Shown here: positions 39,577 through 48,337 of the stretch, one piece after another
How positions within the stretch are numbered: position 1 is the stretch's first letter
How the letters are laid out: every line of letters starts with the position of its first letter
Source: JAWKTT01 sp041398965
GTDB taxonomy: Bacteria; Planctomycetota; Planctomycetia; Planctomycetales; Planctomycetaceae
Assembly: GCA_041398965.1 (NCBI GenBank)
Contig: JAWKTT010000003.1
Span: forward strand, 62,001 to 126,000
Length of the DNA: 64,000 nt
Direction: 5' to 3'
The notes under the pieces: model-generated
Database searches by the model: none
What the model was told of the DNA's origin: nothing
The model's input: the letters and a program-made list of their open reading frames with translations, nothing else
Position numbers and translations under genes: made by a program

Positions 39577-41580
39577 TCATGGCACCTCGCCGACCAATTC
39601 GCCATCGGCCGAAAAATCATCGAAGACCAGATGACCCCAACCGGTCTTCGCACGATCGACGAGTCGCAGGTAGAGAGTCTGGCCGGCATGTTTCGGCAAC
39701 GTGATGACTCGGCGCACCATGCGTGGACCATTGTCGCCGCCAGTCCGGGCGATTTCGTTGCCGTCGGCATCGTAGACCGCCAGATGCACGTCATCGCGAA
39801 AGCCACCGCCAATCAGAAAGGCGATTCTGTCACCTTTCAATCGAAAACGCGGCGACTCCATGATACCCGTCTGCTGATCAGATGCACCGGGCTTATCCAC
39901 AGTGGCGACCGTTGACAGATGAAACTTTCCCTGTCGTCCGAAAGGTCGATCCGGTTGCCGCGGCAGTGAAGCGGAAGAATCAATGGGCTTTTCAAATTTG
40001 CCATCGATCACTCGCCAACCTTGCAAGTCGCCGGATTCAAAGTCAAAGCGAAGATTTCCCAATGGTTCAAATGCCGCGGGCGATTTCAGTTCTTCGAGTC
40101 GGGCTGCGAGTTTGCGAGCGACTTCCGGATGCTGACGGATGACGTTTTGCTGCTGCTGAGGATCCCGTTCGAGGTGGTAGAGCTGTTCTCGAGGCGCGTC
40201 GACTCGCAGCTTACCCTGCGAATCGATGTCGCTGTTGAGTTGTCCTGTAAACGCGATCTCGCCCAGTCCGTTGCCGAACCCACCTGACCCCTGAGCACCG
40301 ATGTAAACCCATGGCCCGGATCGCAGTGCCAGGTTGGCACGCTGATGCGGCGCGAGCACCACCTCATCTCGCAACGGCTTTTCGGGATCACCGATCAGTG
40401 CGGGAAGGACGTTCAGTGAATCCGGTCCAGAGCCTTCAGGTAGCTCAACATTGACTACTGCGGAAATTGTCCGCAGCAGGTCGACATTCGCAATTAACTG
40501 TTCGGATGTGGTTCCGGCAGGAATCTGACCGGGCCAGCGAGCAATGAACGGAACGCGATGGCCACCTTCCCATGCACCAAATTTGAAGCCAAGCAGTTCG
40601 CCGTTCAATCGATGCCCCGCGGTCCATGCATCGCGGCCACCTTCGTTCAGCATGCCTCCATTGTCGCTGGTAAAGATGACCAGCGTGTTCTCGCGCTGGC
40701 CGATTTCATCCACCGTTCGCAGCACTTCGCCGACCATCCAGTCCAGTTCGTGAATGAAGTCGCCGTAACGTCCGCATTCGCTGGTGCCCTGAAAACGCGG
40801 GTGCGGCGTGAAGGGGTGATGAATATTCCCCGGTGCAAAATAGAGGAAGAACGGCTCCTCCCGCGACTGCCTGAGCCATGCCACCGCTTTCTCTGTCAAC
40901 GTGGTCCCGACCTGTTCATCGCGATACAGTTCATGCGCCTTCTTCGCACCACCAACCGCCAGAATGTTTTTCTTTTCCGGAAACGCCTGCGCGTAAATCT
41001 TATCCTTCGCCGCTGCACCGAAGACGAATGGGTCTTCCGGATCGAATCCGACGACGTGATGGTTCTCGACAAACACAAACGGCGGATGACTGTTGACGAC
41101 GGGAATTCCAAAGTAGTAGTCAAACCCGACTTCCAGCGGTCCCGGCTTCAATTCGCCATTCCAGTCGGGAGTCTGTTCGCCAAAGCCCAGATGCCATTTG
41201 CCGATGCACGCAGTGGCATAGCCCTGCTGTTGCAGCAGACGAGCCGCAGTCATCTGCTCCGTGCCAATCAGCGCTCCAGTCGTGTGAAAAATGGGAGCCC
41301 AGATGTTCTTCCGCCATGCGTATTCACCGGTCAGCAGCGAATATCGCGACGGAGTACAAACCGCAGACACGGTATGCGCATCGGTGAAGCGGCGTCCGTC
41401 ACGGGCAAACTGATCCAGGTGCGGAGTCCTGACCTGCGTCGCGCCGTAACAACCAATGTCGCCGTAACCCAGATCGTCCGCGAGAATCACGATCACGTTC
41501 GGCTTGTCGGCTAACGCCGGAACGCGACCAATCATCAGGACCAGAAGTGGTAAAACGACGTTTGCGACCAAACTTTTCAT
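39577..41580 (-). CDS. Exported sulfatase with C-terminal levanase-type accessory domain
   Basis: 667 residues from the ATG at 41580, with AAGGAG seven bases upstream; the frame extends to 41676. A signal peptide (NVVLPLLVLMIGRVPALA) precedes the sulfatase fold: NVIVILADDLGYGDIGCYG (metal Asp pair), AVCTPSRYSLLTGEYAW holding the C-x-P-x-R motif whose Cys becomes formylglycine, ACIGKWHLGFGEQTPDWNGE, VIFTSDNGG. The last ~150 residues (RFDFESGDLQGWRVIDGKFE, RQGKFHLSTV, GRIAFLIGGG-like, GWGHLVFDDFS) form a beta-sandwich like those after GH32 levanase domains. Family enzymes cleave sulfate esters from polysaccharides. Requires a maturation enzyme elsewhere. Confidence 0.92.
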   Translation of the reverse strand: MKSLVANVVLPLLVLMIGRVPALADKPNVIVILADDLGYGDIGCYGATQVRTPHLDQFARDGRRFTDAHTVSAVCTPSRYSLLTGEYAWRKNIWAPIFHTTGALIGTEQMTAARLLQQQGYATACIGKWHLGFGEQTPDWNGELKPGPLEVGFDYYFGIPVVNSHPPFVFVENHHVVGFDPEDPFVFGAAAKDKIYAQAFPEKKNILAVGGAKKAHELYRDEQVGTTLTEKAVAWLRQSREEPFFLYFAPGNIHHPFTPHPRFQGTSECGRYGDFIHELDWMVGEVLRTVDEIGQRENTLVIFTSDNGGMLNEGGRDAWTAGHRLNGELLGFKFGAWEGGHRVPFIARWPGQIPAGTTSEQLIANVDLLRTISAVVNVELPEGSGPDSLNVLPALIGDPEKPLRDEVVLAPHQRANLALRSGPWVYIGAQGSGGFGNGLGEIAFTGQLNSDIDSQGKLRVDAPREQLYHLERDPQQQQNVIRQHPEVARKLAARLEELKSPAAFEPLGNLRFDFESGDLQGWRVIDGKFEKPIDSSASLPRQPDRPFGRQGKFHLSTVATVDKPGASDQQTGIMESPRFRLKGDRIAFLIGGGFRDDVHLAVYDADGNEIARTGGDNGPRMVRRVITLPKHAGQTLYLRLVDRAKTGWGHLVFDDFSADGELVGEVP

Positions 41581-42107
41581 TGAGATTCTCCTTTGCCATT
41601 CCGAACACGGCACCGGTCTACAGGGGTGACGTCGTCCAAATTGACTCATGGCCACTGGTTCAACATTTCTACTCAAATGACAAACTCAGCAAGAAAAAGC
41701 AACAGGACTTCATGGGACGAAACTGCGGAATTCATAGGTACCCCGCTGGCCTGAGACGGTTTAAGGGCGGGGTATCGTTGTTTTGGGAATGATGGTCTGA
41801 TGTGTTGGATGACGAGTTCTGTAACCGCTGACATGCGGGTCGTCACGAGCACTAAGAATGATATCGTTGATTGATCGGATGCGGAACGGCAGGTCTGCCT
41901 GGACGTGGTGAAGTGGTGAAGAAGTTCAGGGGGTGCAGTCAGCAGATGCAGTGGCCAAACATCCTGCTGAATGTGGGCTGAAGGGGGGGGCAACGCGACG
42001 ACTGCTGAGGCTGCGTTGACTGGCAAATGAAGGTCAACGATGCCAGAATATCGTACAAGTCAATCGACCCCGCCATCCTGAAGTAACAGACCATTAGGAG
42101 AACCGAA
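41581..42107. other. Intergenic start of an accessory patch
   Basis: 527 bases, lower in GC than the flanks. TACCCCGC (41739-41746) and GCGGGGTA (41767-41774) form an 8-bp stem, followed on the plus strand by TCGTTGTTTT. No plus-strand gene lies upstream, so this is not clearly a terminator. The 117-residue minus-strand frame here is not protein-like. Confidence 0.4.
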
Positions 42108-42311
42108 ATACTCAAGCCAAAGAAACAAGGCGCCTCTCTCGAGATCAAGACTTTCTCTGGGAGCGATGGCAGTCAATATGTTGTGTTTCGGACGCTGGAC
42201 GGTTCGTATCACACATTCGTTGAAGTCGAGGCGAAACAGGCAGCCCGCGAATGTGGCGCCGAAGAAGGCGCTAACACGCGTCAGATGTGGGAAAGCATTT
42301 GGAAACAATGA
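42108..42311 (+). CDS. Possible small protein with a non-standard (ATA) start, 67 codons
   Basis: From 42108 a plus-strand frame reads LKPKKQGASLEIKTFSGSDG, SQYVVFRTLDGSYHTFVEVE, AKQAARECGAEEGANTRQMW and ends ESIWKQ at 42311. The composition is protein-like, with a plausible beta-strand-rich fold. AGGAG stands 7 bases before an ATA at 42108, and no ATG or GTG lies between there and the in-frame TAA at 42084. Either ATA is used as a rare start, or an ATG was mutated to ATA, or a longer gene was truncated. A GTG at 42183 would give a 42-residue product. I do not recognise the family. Confidence 0.45.
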   Translation: MLKPKKQGASLEIKTFSGSDGSQYVVFRTLDGSYHTFVEVEAKQAARECGAEEGANTRQMWESIWKQ

Positions 42312-42513
42312 CGTCGTCACAAATGGAACGTGAAGACCGCAGAACCATGCGGTCAACCCGAGCGGCTACGTTTTCCGTGTTTGGCACGTTAGACTCTTGG
42401 AAAGGAATTCGGTGATACGGCGAGGTTCCTGTTGGTCCACTACCGGGTTTCCTTTGGCGTTTTCCCCCCTGACCTCTAACGATGCTTGCTAAGTAATCGC
42501 TCACAAATCCACC

Positions 42514-42879
42514 ATGAAGACCAGCAAAGATCACGACGACCGTATCGCGAACATGACCTTCGCCTCTGTCTATCCGCACTACGTTGCGAAGATTGAAAAG
42601 AAAGGGCGAACCGTGGAGGAGCTGCACCAAGTCATTTTATGGCTGACTGGTTTCAAGGCGAAAGACTTGCAGCGGATGATTGGAAATAACGCGACGTTTG
42701 AACAATTCTTTGCGGAGGCCACGGTCAACCCGAATGCGAGCCTGATCACTGGCACGATTTGTGGCTATCGAATTGAAGAAATCGAAACACCCTTAACCAA
42801 ACAGGTCAGATACTTGGACAAATTGGTCGACGAGCTAGCGAAAGGACGCAAGCTGGAAAAAATCTTGCGGACCCCTTAG
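42514..42879 (+). CDS. DUF2200 family protein
   Basis: 121 residues. The phrases MTFASVYPHYVAKIEKKGRT, EELHQVILWLTGF and RYLDKLVDELAKGRKLEKIL match the small DUF2200 family, proteins of unknown role common in bacteria. Start at the ATG at 42514 (no strong ribosome-binding site). It stands in the small accessory patch between the sulfatase and lepA genes. Confidence 0.88.
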   Translation: MKTSKDHDDRIANMTFASVYPHYVAKIEKKGRTVEELHQVILWLTGFKAKDLQRMIGNNATFEQFFAEATVNPNASLITGTICGYRIEEIETPLTKQVRYLDKLVDELAKGRKLEKILRTP

Positions 42880-42991
42880 TTTGGAAACTGCAGATATCAA
42901 AGCCGTGATGCGGATCACTCAAGCATACGGCAACGGAAATCCAAGCCGTTCGTGCCCCGGTTACGGCTGACTTCAGGTTGTTTTTCACGCG

Positions 42992-43228
42992 ATGCCTAGA
43001 ATTAAGACATTCCTTGTTGTGCTGACGCTCGCGTATCTTTGCGGCTATGTGGCCGTGAGGATCACCCACACGAGGCAATGGTTCGACAAGAGCACTGAGG
43101 AGACGGGCAGCTACACTTTCTTTGACTCATGGTCACAGACCGACACGATGCTTTACTGCTTGTTTTACCCCATGCTCCATCTGGACTCGGCAGTTCTCAG
43201 ACGCCCTTTTGAACGAGACAAATGGTGA
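42992..43228 (+). CDS. Small membrane protein of unknown function
   Basis: 78 residues. An N-terminal hydrophobic span (KTFLVVLTLAYLCGYVAVRI) is followed by a short soluble tail (SYTFFDSWSQTDTMLYCLFY, PMLHLDSAVLRRPFERDKW). Composition is protein-like, and a strong hairpin (43245-43276) lies just past the stop, which supports it as a transcribed gene. The ribosome-binding site before the ATG at 42992 is weak. No family recognised. Confidence 0.7.
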   Translation: MPRIKTFLVVLTLAYLCGYVAVRITHTRQWFDKSTEETGSYTFFDSWSQTDTMLYCLFYPMLHLDSAVLRRPFERDKW

Positions 43229-43244
43229 CGTTACCCGGCGATAC

Positions 43245-43276
43245 ACGGCAGGGAACCCGACAATGTCCCCTGCCGT
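43245..43276 (+). terminator. Hairpin past the small membrane gene
   Basis: ACGGCAGGG (43245-43253) and CCCTGCCGT (43268-43276) form a perfect 9-bp stem, followed by TTATT. It ends 48 bases after the plus-strand membrane gene and lies ahead of the convergent lepA stop, so it can stop transcription from the left, possibly from both sides. Confidence 0.65.
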
Positions 43277-43355
43277 TTATTCGTTGCGATTCCGTGTATC
43301 CAGAGATTGTTGCCAATTCAGAGCAGGGCTTGCGATCTTCTATCAGATTGGCGAC

Positions 43356-45158
43356 TTAATCTTTGCCAGCTTCGAGGACACTAAGGAAGGCTTTCTGGGG
43401 GATTTCGACTTCGCCAAACTGTTTCATGCGTTTCTTCCCCTCCTTTTGTTTTTCGAGCAATTTGCGTTTGCGGGTGATGTCGCCGCCATAGCATTTGGCG
43501 GTAACGTTTTTGCGCATGGCCGAGATCGTTTCGCGGGCGATGACTTTGGCCCCGATGGCGGCTTGCAGAGGGACCTCGAACATGTGCTTATGAATTTCGG
43601 TCTTGAGCTTCTTGACTAAAGCCCGACCTCGCTTTTCGGCGAAGTCACGATGCACGATTGTTGAGAGGGCGTCGACCCGATTTCCCTTCACAAGAATATC
43701 GAGTTTCACAAGGTCGGCGGGGCGATAGCCGATGAGTTCATAGTCCATCGTCCCATAACCTCGCGTCACGGATTTCAGGCGATCGTGAAGATCGTAAATT
43801 AACTCGGCGAGGGGGAGTTCATAGATTATCTGAGCGCGGTCGGGGCCGATGTATTCGGTGTTTTTATAGGTTCCGCGACGGTCTTCACACAACTGCATAA
43901 TGGCTCCAATGCCATTCGTCGGTGTAATGAAGTTAACCTTGGCGATCGGTTCGCGGAACTCTTGGATTTCTCCCCCATCGGGAGTGTCGACGGGGTTGTC
44001 GAGTTTTATGATCGACCCGTCACGTTTGAGGATTTCGTAGGTGACGTTGGGGGCCGTCTGGATGAGGTCGACATCGGCCTCTTTTTCGAGCCGCTGCTGG
44101 ATAATCTCCATGTGCAACATGCCGAGGAATCCACAGCGGAACCCGAAGCCGAGGGCATCGCTGGTCTCGGCGACGAACGAGAAGGCGGCATCGTTCATCG
44201 CCATCTTGTTGAGTTCTTCCCGGAGATGCTCGAAGTCGGTCGCATCGATCGGGTACATCCCGCAGAAGACCATTTGCTGAGGAGTTTGATAACCGGGGAG
44301 AGCCGTCTCGGCTCGTCGGGCCTGATGGGTGATGGTATCCCCCACATGGATGGTCCCGAGCACTTTTTCCCCGGTGACCATATAGCCCACTTGGCCTACG
44401 CTGAGCATCGGGACGGGACGCATATCGGGGCGAAACTGGCCGAGATCGAGGACTTCATGCACCTTTTCGGCCCTCATGAAACGTACTTTGTCCCCTTTTC
44501 TCAGGGTTCCATCGACGACTCGGAAATAGGTGATGACGCCGCGATAGTCGTCATATTTCGAGTCAAACACGAGTGCCTTGAGGGGAGCCTCGGGGTCTCC
44601 GGACGGGGGGGGGATGCGATCGACGATGGCTTGGAAGACATCTTCAATGCCAATCCCCTTCTTCGCACTAATTTTGACGGCATCTGACGCGTCCAGGCCG
44701 ATGACATTCTCGACTTCATCCAGGACTTCTTCGATGCGGGTGACGGGGAGATCGATTTTGTTGACGACCGGGATGATCTCGAGGTTGACGTCGATCGCCG
44801 CGTAGGCATTGGCGACGGTTTGAGCCTGCACTCCCTGGAAGGCGTCAACCAGAAGGAGTGCCCCGTCGCAAGCGGCCAGACTGCGGGAGACTTCATACGC
44901 GAAGTCGACGTGACCGGGGGTGTCGATGAGGTTGAGTTCGTAGGTATGCCCGTCATGGTGTTTGTAGTGAATCGCGACCGCCCGAGCCTTAACGGTGATC
45001 CCCCGTTCACGTTCGACATCGAGGTCGTCGAGAATCTGGTCTTTGAACTGTCGTTCGGTGATGGCCCCGGTCTTCAAGAGCAACTGGTCGGCCAGCGTGC
45101 TCTTGCCATGGTCAATGTGGGCAACGATCGAGAAATTGCGGATGTAGCGACGGTCCAT
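43356..45158 (-). CDS. lepA: Translation elongation factor 4 (back-translocase)
   Basis: 600 residues, standard for LepA. It is a ribosome-associated GTPase that can back-translocate tRNA. Motifs: NFSIVAHIDHGKSTLADQLL (G1), GITVKARAVA (G2), LIDTPGHVDFAYEVSRSLAA (G3), IPVVNKIDLP (G4), VKISAKKGIGIEDVF (G5), and the LepA C-terminal domain (GYGTMDYELIGYRPADLVKL, AKCYGGDITRKRKLLEKQK). The ATG at 45158 is the only sensible start. It is convergent with the small membrane gene. Confidence 0.98.
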   Translation of the reverse strand: MDRRYIRNFSIVAHIDHGKSTLADQLLLKTGAITERQFKDQILDDLDVERERGITVKARAVAIHYKHHDGHTYELNLIDTPGHVDFAYEVSRSLAACDGALLLVDAFQGVQAQTVANAYAAIDVNLEIIPVVNKIDLPVTRIEEVLDEVENVIGLDASDAVKISAKKGIGIEDVFQAIVDRIPPPSGDPEAPLKALVFDSKYDDYRGVITYFRVVDGTLRKGDKVRFMRAEKVHEVLDLGQFRPDMRPVPMLSVGQVGYMVTGEKVLGTIHVGDTITHQARRAETALPGYQTPQQMVFCGMYPIDATDFEHLREELNKMAMNDAAFSFVAETSDALGFGFRCGFLGMLHMEIIQQRLEKEADVDLIQTAPNVTYEILKRDGSIIKLDNPVDTPDGGEIQEFREPIAKVNFITPTNGIGAIMQLCEDRRGTYKNTEYIGPDRAQIIYELPLAELIYDLHDRLKSVTRGYGTMDYELIGYRPADLVKLDILVKGNRVDALSTIVHRDFAEKRGRALVKKLKTEIHKHMFEVPLQAAIGAKVIARETISAMRKNVTAKCYGGDITRKRKLLEKQKEGKKRMKQFGEVEIPQKAFLSVLEAGKD

Positions 45159-45605
45159 GAACGCAGGTCACAGGGCAAAAAGGGAACGGAGGGTGATCGC
45201 GCGGCGAGCCTGTCGACTCCCCGCACGGATACAGTATCGCAAAAGCAACGCTTCTCTGCATCGCAGAAACGAGACATTCTTGACGAGTCCCCGAACAAGA
45301 GACCAACAGGATCCCGACGCCAGCCATTTTAGGCTGCGACACCCCCTCCCATCACGCTTTTCGCGGCGAAATGAGTTGACCAGAAGGGATGCAGCGGGCA
45401 GGAGTTGCGTCGCCCGGCCCCTGTCATGCACCCCCTCGCGAATCCCTGAGATTTCGGCTCAGGGGTGGCCGGCAGTTTGCAAAACAAAGGGCATGGCCCC
45501 GGAGGGAACCCCAGAACAAACGGATCGGGAAGGCTCGATCAACCTGGTGACCCCTTCGACTTTCCCCTGTCAAGGACCGCAAGTCCACGCCGCACAGCAT
45601 CCGGG
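45159..45605. other. Intergenic upstream of lepA
   Basis: 447 bases, presumably carrying the lepA promoter. CCCTGAG (45444-45450) and CTCAGGG (45458-45464) form a 7-bp stem of uncertain role, possibly a terminator of the small zinc-ribbon gene. ORFs here are chance frames. Confidence 0.4.
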
Positions 45606-45848
45606 TTAATTCGCTTTCGGTTCTCCATAGAGGGTGATTTGTCCGCACTCTGTGCAAATGCGGCCCTTGATAACCCCTTCCGGAGGCATCCTTTGGGCGA
45701 ACCAACTTGCAGTGGCGTCTACGGCCGAGTAGGTCGGCTCCACATGTTGTGCGCCTTGCATGTCGATCCACTTGTGCGTGGAGTCGTTGATCTTGATCGC
45801 CCGCAATTCCCCACCGCAGTCATTACACACGTTCTTTTTTGTGGTCAT
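45606..45848 (-). CDS. Small zinc-ribbon-like protein
   Basis: 80 residues, ATG at 45848. Two Cys pairs (NVCNDCGGELRAIKIND and GRICTECGQITLYG) are spaced like a treble-clef zinc ribbon with ~50 residues between them. A YSAVDATASWFAQRMPPEGV stretch connects them. Such small proteins often bind nucleic acid or protein, but I know no specific role. The 447-base gap to lepA argues against an operon. Confidence 0.75.
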   Translation of the reverse strand: MTTKKNVCNDCGGELRAIKINDSTHKWIDMQGAQHVEPTYSAVDATASWFAQRMPPEGVIKGRICTECGQITLYGEPKAN

Positions 45849-46058
45849 TGGGATTCTCGCTCGGAATAAGAAAAACTGTCATTGTCGCAAACCGGCTTCA
45901 CGGCGAGATCAGGTCACAATCGATTCGTTTCGCAATGCTGCGATAATAACTTGACAACAGAATTGTTACCAAGTTTTGGACCGTGATTCTGTTCGTGACA
46001 ATACCGATGTCTTGCTGGAATTCGCTCAAAATGTCATCGGCCTGGTCTCGCATCGCAC

Positions 46059-48026
46059 TTAGCGTTCTGAAGACTCCAACGCCGTATGCCAGACGAGGAC
46101 CGCTTTCGAGCGGGTGAGGTTGGGGATTGATTCATAGATTGTTTGAACTGACTCTCTGTTCTCCGGCGGGAGGAGGTTAATCCAGCGCTGTTGGGTTGCG
46201 TCATCCATTAGGGCATCGGGGAGGAAGGCATGGCCGGGGAAAGATGCATAGTATTGTCCAATGATGTTTGCTCCGCGTTCGCCGGGGGTGGCGAGGGGGG
46301 GGTGCAGTCCGTGAAGTCCGCCGCAGGCTCCGAGTTGCTGAACAGCCAGGAATAACGGTGATGATCGAGGGATGTCAGAGACGTAGATTGTGGCGGCCCC
46401 CACTCGATGCAGGGCACGGCGAATCGTCTGTGGAGAGAGGTCATGCAGCGGCGTGTTCCAGGTGAGCGACTGTCGAACTGCAACGCCGGCTGCCTGTCCG
46501 AGCGACATCCAGATTGGCTCCAGCCGAAGCGCACAGAAGCCAACGTGCGATGCCGAACAAGCCGTGGGGACGAGCAAATTGCTCACTTCCTTCGGCAGGA
46601 GCACGCCATAGGGGATTTGATAGGGGGCCACCCTTTTGTAGAACTCACCAGTGTGTTTGCCTCCAAACCGGGGGCCCTCGTGATGCGTCCCGTGACAGTT
46701 GGGTCCATAGTCCCCCATGGCGATGGCATCGGGGTGAAAGCGAGATCGGGCATCGTTCGGAGCGGGGTCGGTGTCACTCTCGATGAAGACTCGCTCCCCC
46801 TGCATGCGTCGTGCTTCGCGAACATAGAGTTGCCACGGAAGATGCGAGTTGTCGACAAACTCATCCTTGCACCAGCCGTACTCAGCCGCCTTGGTTCGCA
46901 GCGGTTCGGGGACAGCGGCATCGTTCTGAAGGAACCACATCAACCCCACACTGTACTCGAGATGTCGATCGAACAGACGTTTCCTTGTGGCGGCATCGCC
47001 ATTGGGCCAGTCGATGTTTTCACCCGGCATCGACAGACGGACGGGAGCTTGCGAGACGTCATTGATATCAAACTTCCCATTGGGAATCGTCGGTATCTGG
47101 GCCTTAAAAACACAGCCAGAGGGATAACCGAAAACCTGCTTCACCCGTCCATCTTCGAGTAATGGCAGGATGCCGACGAACTCCTCCCGGTTGTACCGAA
47201 CTGGCTTCGCAACCGTCACGCGATTGGCCGGATCGCGTGTCATCATGAAGCGAAAGTTGTATCCCTGCAGTTGGTCATCCGCTTCACGAGGGGCGAGTGA
47301 CTCTTGATACTCGCTGCGACCTTCTCGACCCGCTCGCCATCGGACCCCAGCCATCGCAAGCAGGTCCCCTTCATAGGTCGCATCGATCCAACACTTCGCC
47401 TTAACGAGGAGCGTCGCGGACTGTGCAACATCCGACGCTCGTTGGGCTGTGGCGTGGAACTTCGCCAACGTAATCGACGACCGTCCATCCTTCGCTGATG
47501 ATTCGGTCTTTTCGACACTCGCCAATTCGTGTTGCGTCAGGAGGTCGACGTGATGCTCCTTGAGCATTTCCAGAAACACTCGCTCAGCGACATGTGGTTC
47601 GGCATGTGTCCCCCGTCGACAAATTGTGACCTGTTCCGACTCGGGACCATAGGTTTCCTGATATTGCTTCAGCACTCGGTCGGTGAAGTCGGCATAGCTC
47701 CCCGTGATCCCCTCGAAGGTGCGGAAGTCGGTGTGGGATAGTCCACTGCTGACGAGACCTCCCACATGTCCCGTCGGCTCGACAAGCAGCACCTTTGCCC
47801 CCTCCCGGCTGGCCTCGACCGCCGCCGCCACTCCCGCCGGAGTTCCCCCATAAACGACGATATCGACCGACCGCTCGTCACCATCCGCCGCCACAGCAGG
47901 AGCAGTCGCCAACAGGAAAACCGTTAACAAAACGATCCCACACATCGCCCCTGCGAATCTACGAATCGCGTCGGTCAGGACAAAAAGCCTCGCCACTTTG
48001 TGGATCGCATGAGATTTCGCGTTCAT
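46059..48026 (-). CDS. Exported FAD-dependent oxidoreductase (FAD_oxidored family)
   Basis: 655 residues from the ATG at 48026, with GGAGAGAG eight bases upstream; the frame goes on to 48074. The signal peptide is RFAGAMCGIVLLTVFLLATA. The N-terminal dinucleotide-binding motif VDIVVYGGTPAGVAAAVEAS is followed by GAKVLLVEPTGHVGGLVSSG (FAD). Further on are KCWIDATYEGDLLAMAGVRW and the C-terminal LLVPTACSASHVGFCALRLE and PIWMSLGQAAGVAVR segments of this family. Many planctomycete family members are predicted exported oxidoreductases of unknown substrate. The divergent neighbour is a sulfatase, which hints at polysaccharide use. Confidence 0.9.
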   Translation of the reverse strand: MNAKSHAIHKVARLFVLTDAIRRFAGAMCGIVLLTVFLLATAPAVAADGDERSVDIVVYGGTPAGVAAAVEASREGAKVLLVEPTGHVGGLVSSGLSHTDFRTFEGITGSYADFTDRVLKQYQETYGPESEQVTICRRGTHAEPHVAERVFLEMLKEHHVDLLTQHELASVEKTESSAKDGRSSITLAKFHATAQRASDVAQSATLLVKAKCWIDATYEGDLLAMAGVRWRAGREGRSEYQESLAPREADDQLQGYNFRFMMTRDPANRVTVAKPVRYNREEFVGILPLLEDGRVKQVFGYPSGCVFKAQIPTIPNGKFDINDVSQAPVRLSMPGENIDWPNGDAATRKRLFDRHLEYSVGLMWFLQNDAAVPEPLRTKAAEYGWCKDEFVDNSHLPWQLYVREARRMQGERVFIESDTDPAPNDARSRFHPDAIAMGDYGPNCHGTHHEGPRFGGKHTGEFYKRVAPYQIPYGVLLPKEVSNLLVPTACSASHVGFCALRLEPIWMSLGQAAGVAVRQSLTWNTPLHDLSPQTIRRALHRVGAATIYVSDIPRSSPLFLAVQQLGACGGLHGLHPPLATPGERGANIIGQYYASFPGHAFLPDALMDDATQQRWINLLPPENRESVQTIYESIPNLTRSKAVLVWHTALESSER

Positions 48027-48337
48027 ATTGCAGACTCTCTCCACTAAATATCCCGATGGCCACACTTCCGCCAACTCTCTTCGTGTGACGTCGGGTGCGT
48101 CACACTGGAGAATCGAAGTGCCGCTTCACACTGTCACACTGTCGTGAATGTACGTCGGCCATCATACTTCAGGAGGCAGTCCGATGGGAGCATTCTCGAC
48201 GGAAGCTCGGGTTGGGTCGCGGTGATTGTCGGGGGTGGGTAGAATGGCCGAACGCGAAGGTCATGTCGCTGGATGATGTGGCGGCGGAGCGAGGATGATG
48301 GCACCTTCTACATGTGGAACTCTCAAGGATATTCCCG
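48027..48337. promoter_or_regulatory. Divergent promoter region with tandem ACACTGTC
   Basis: 311 bases between the FAD oxidoreductase and sulfatase starts. ACACTGTC is repeated head to tail at 48128-48135 and 48136-48143, within TTCAC...GTGAA (48125-48148). It could be an operator for one or both genes; this is inference from symmetry only. Confidence 0.3.
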
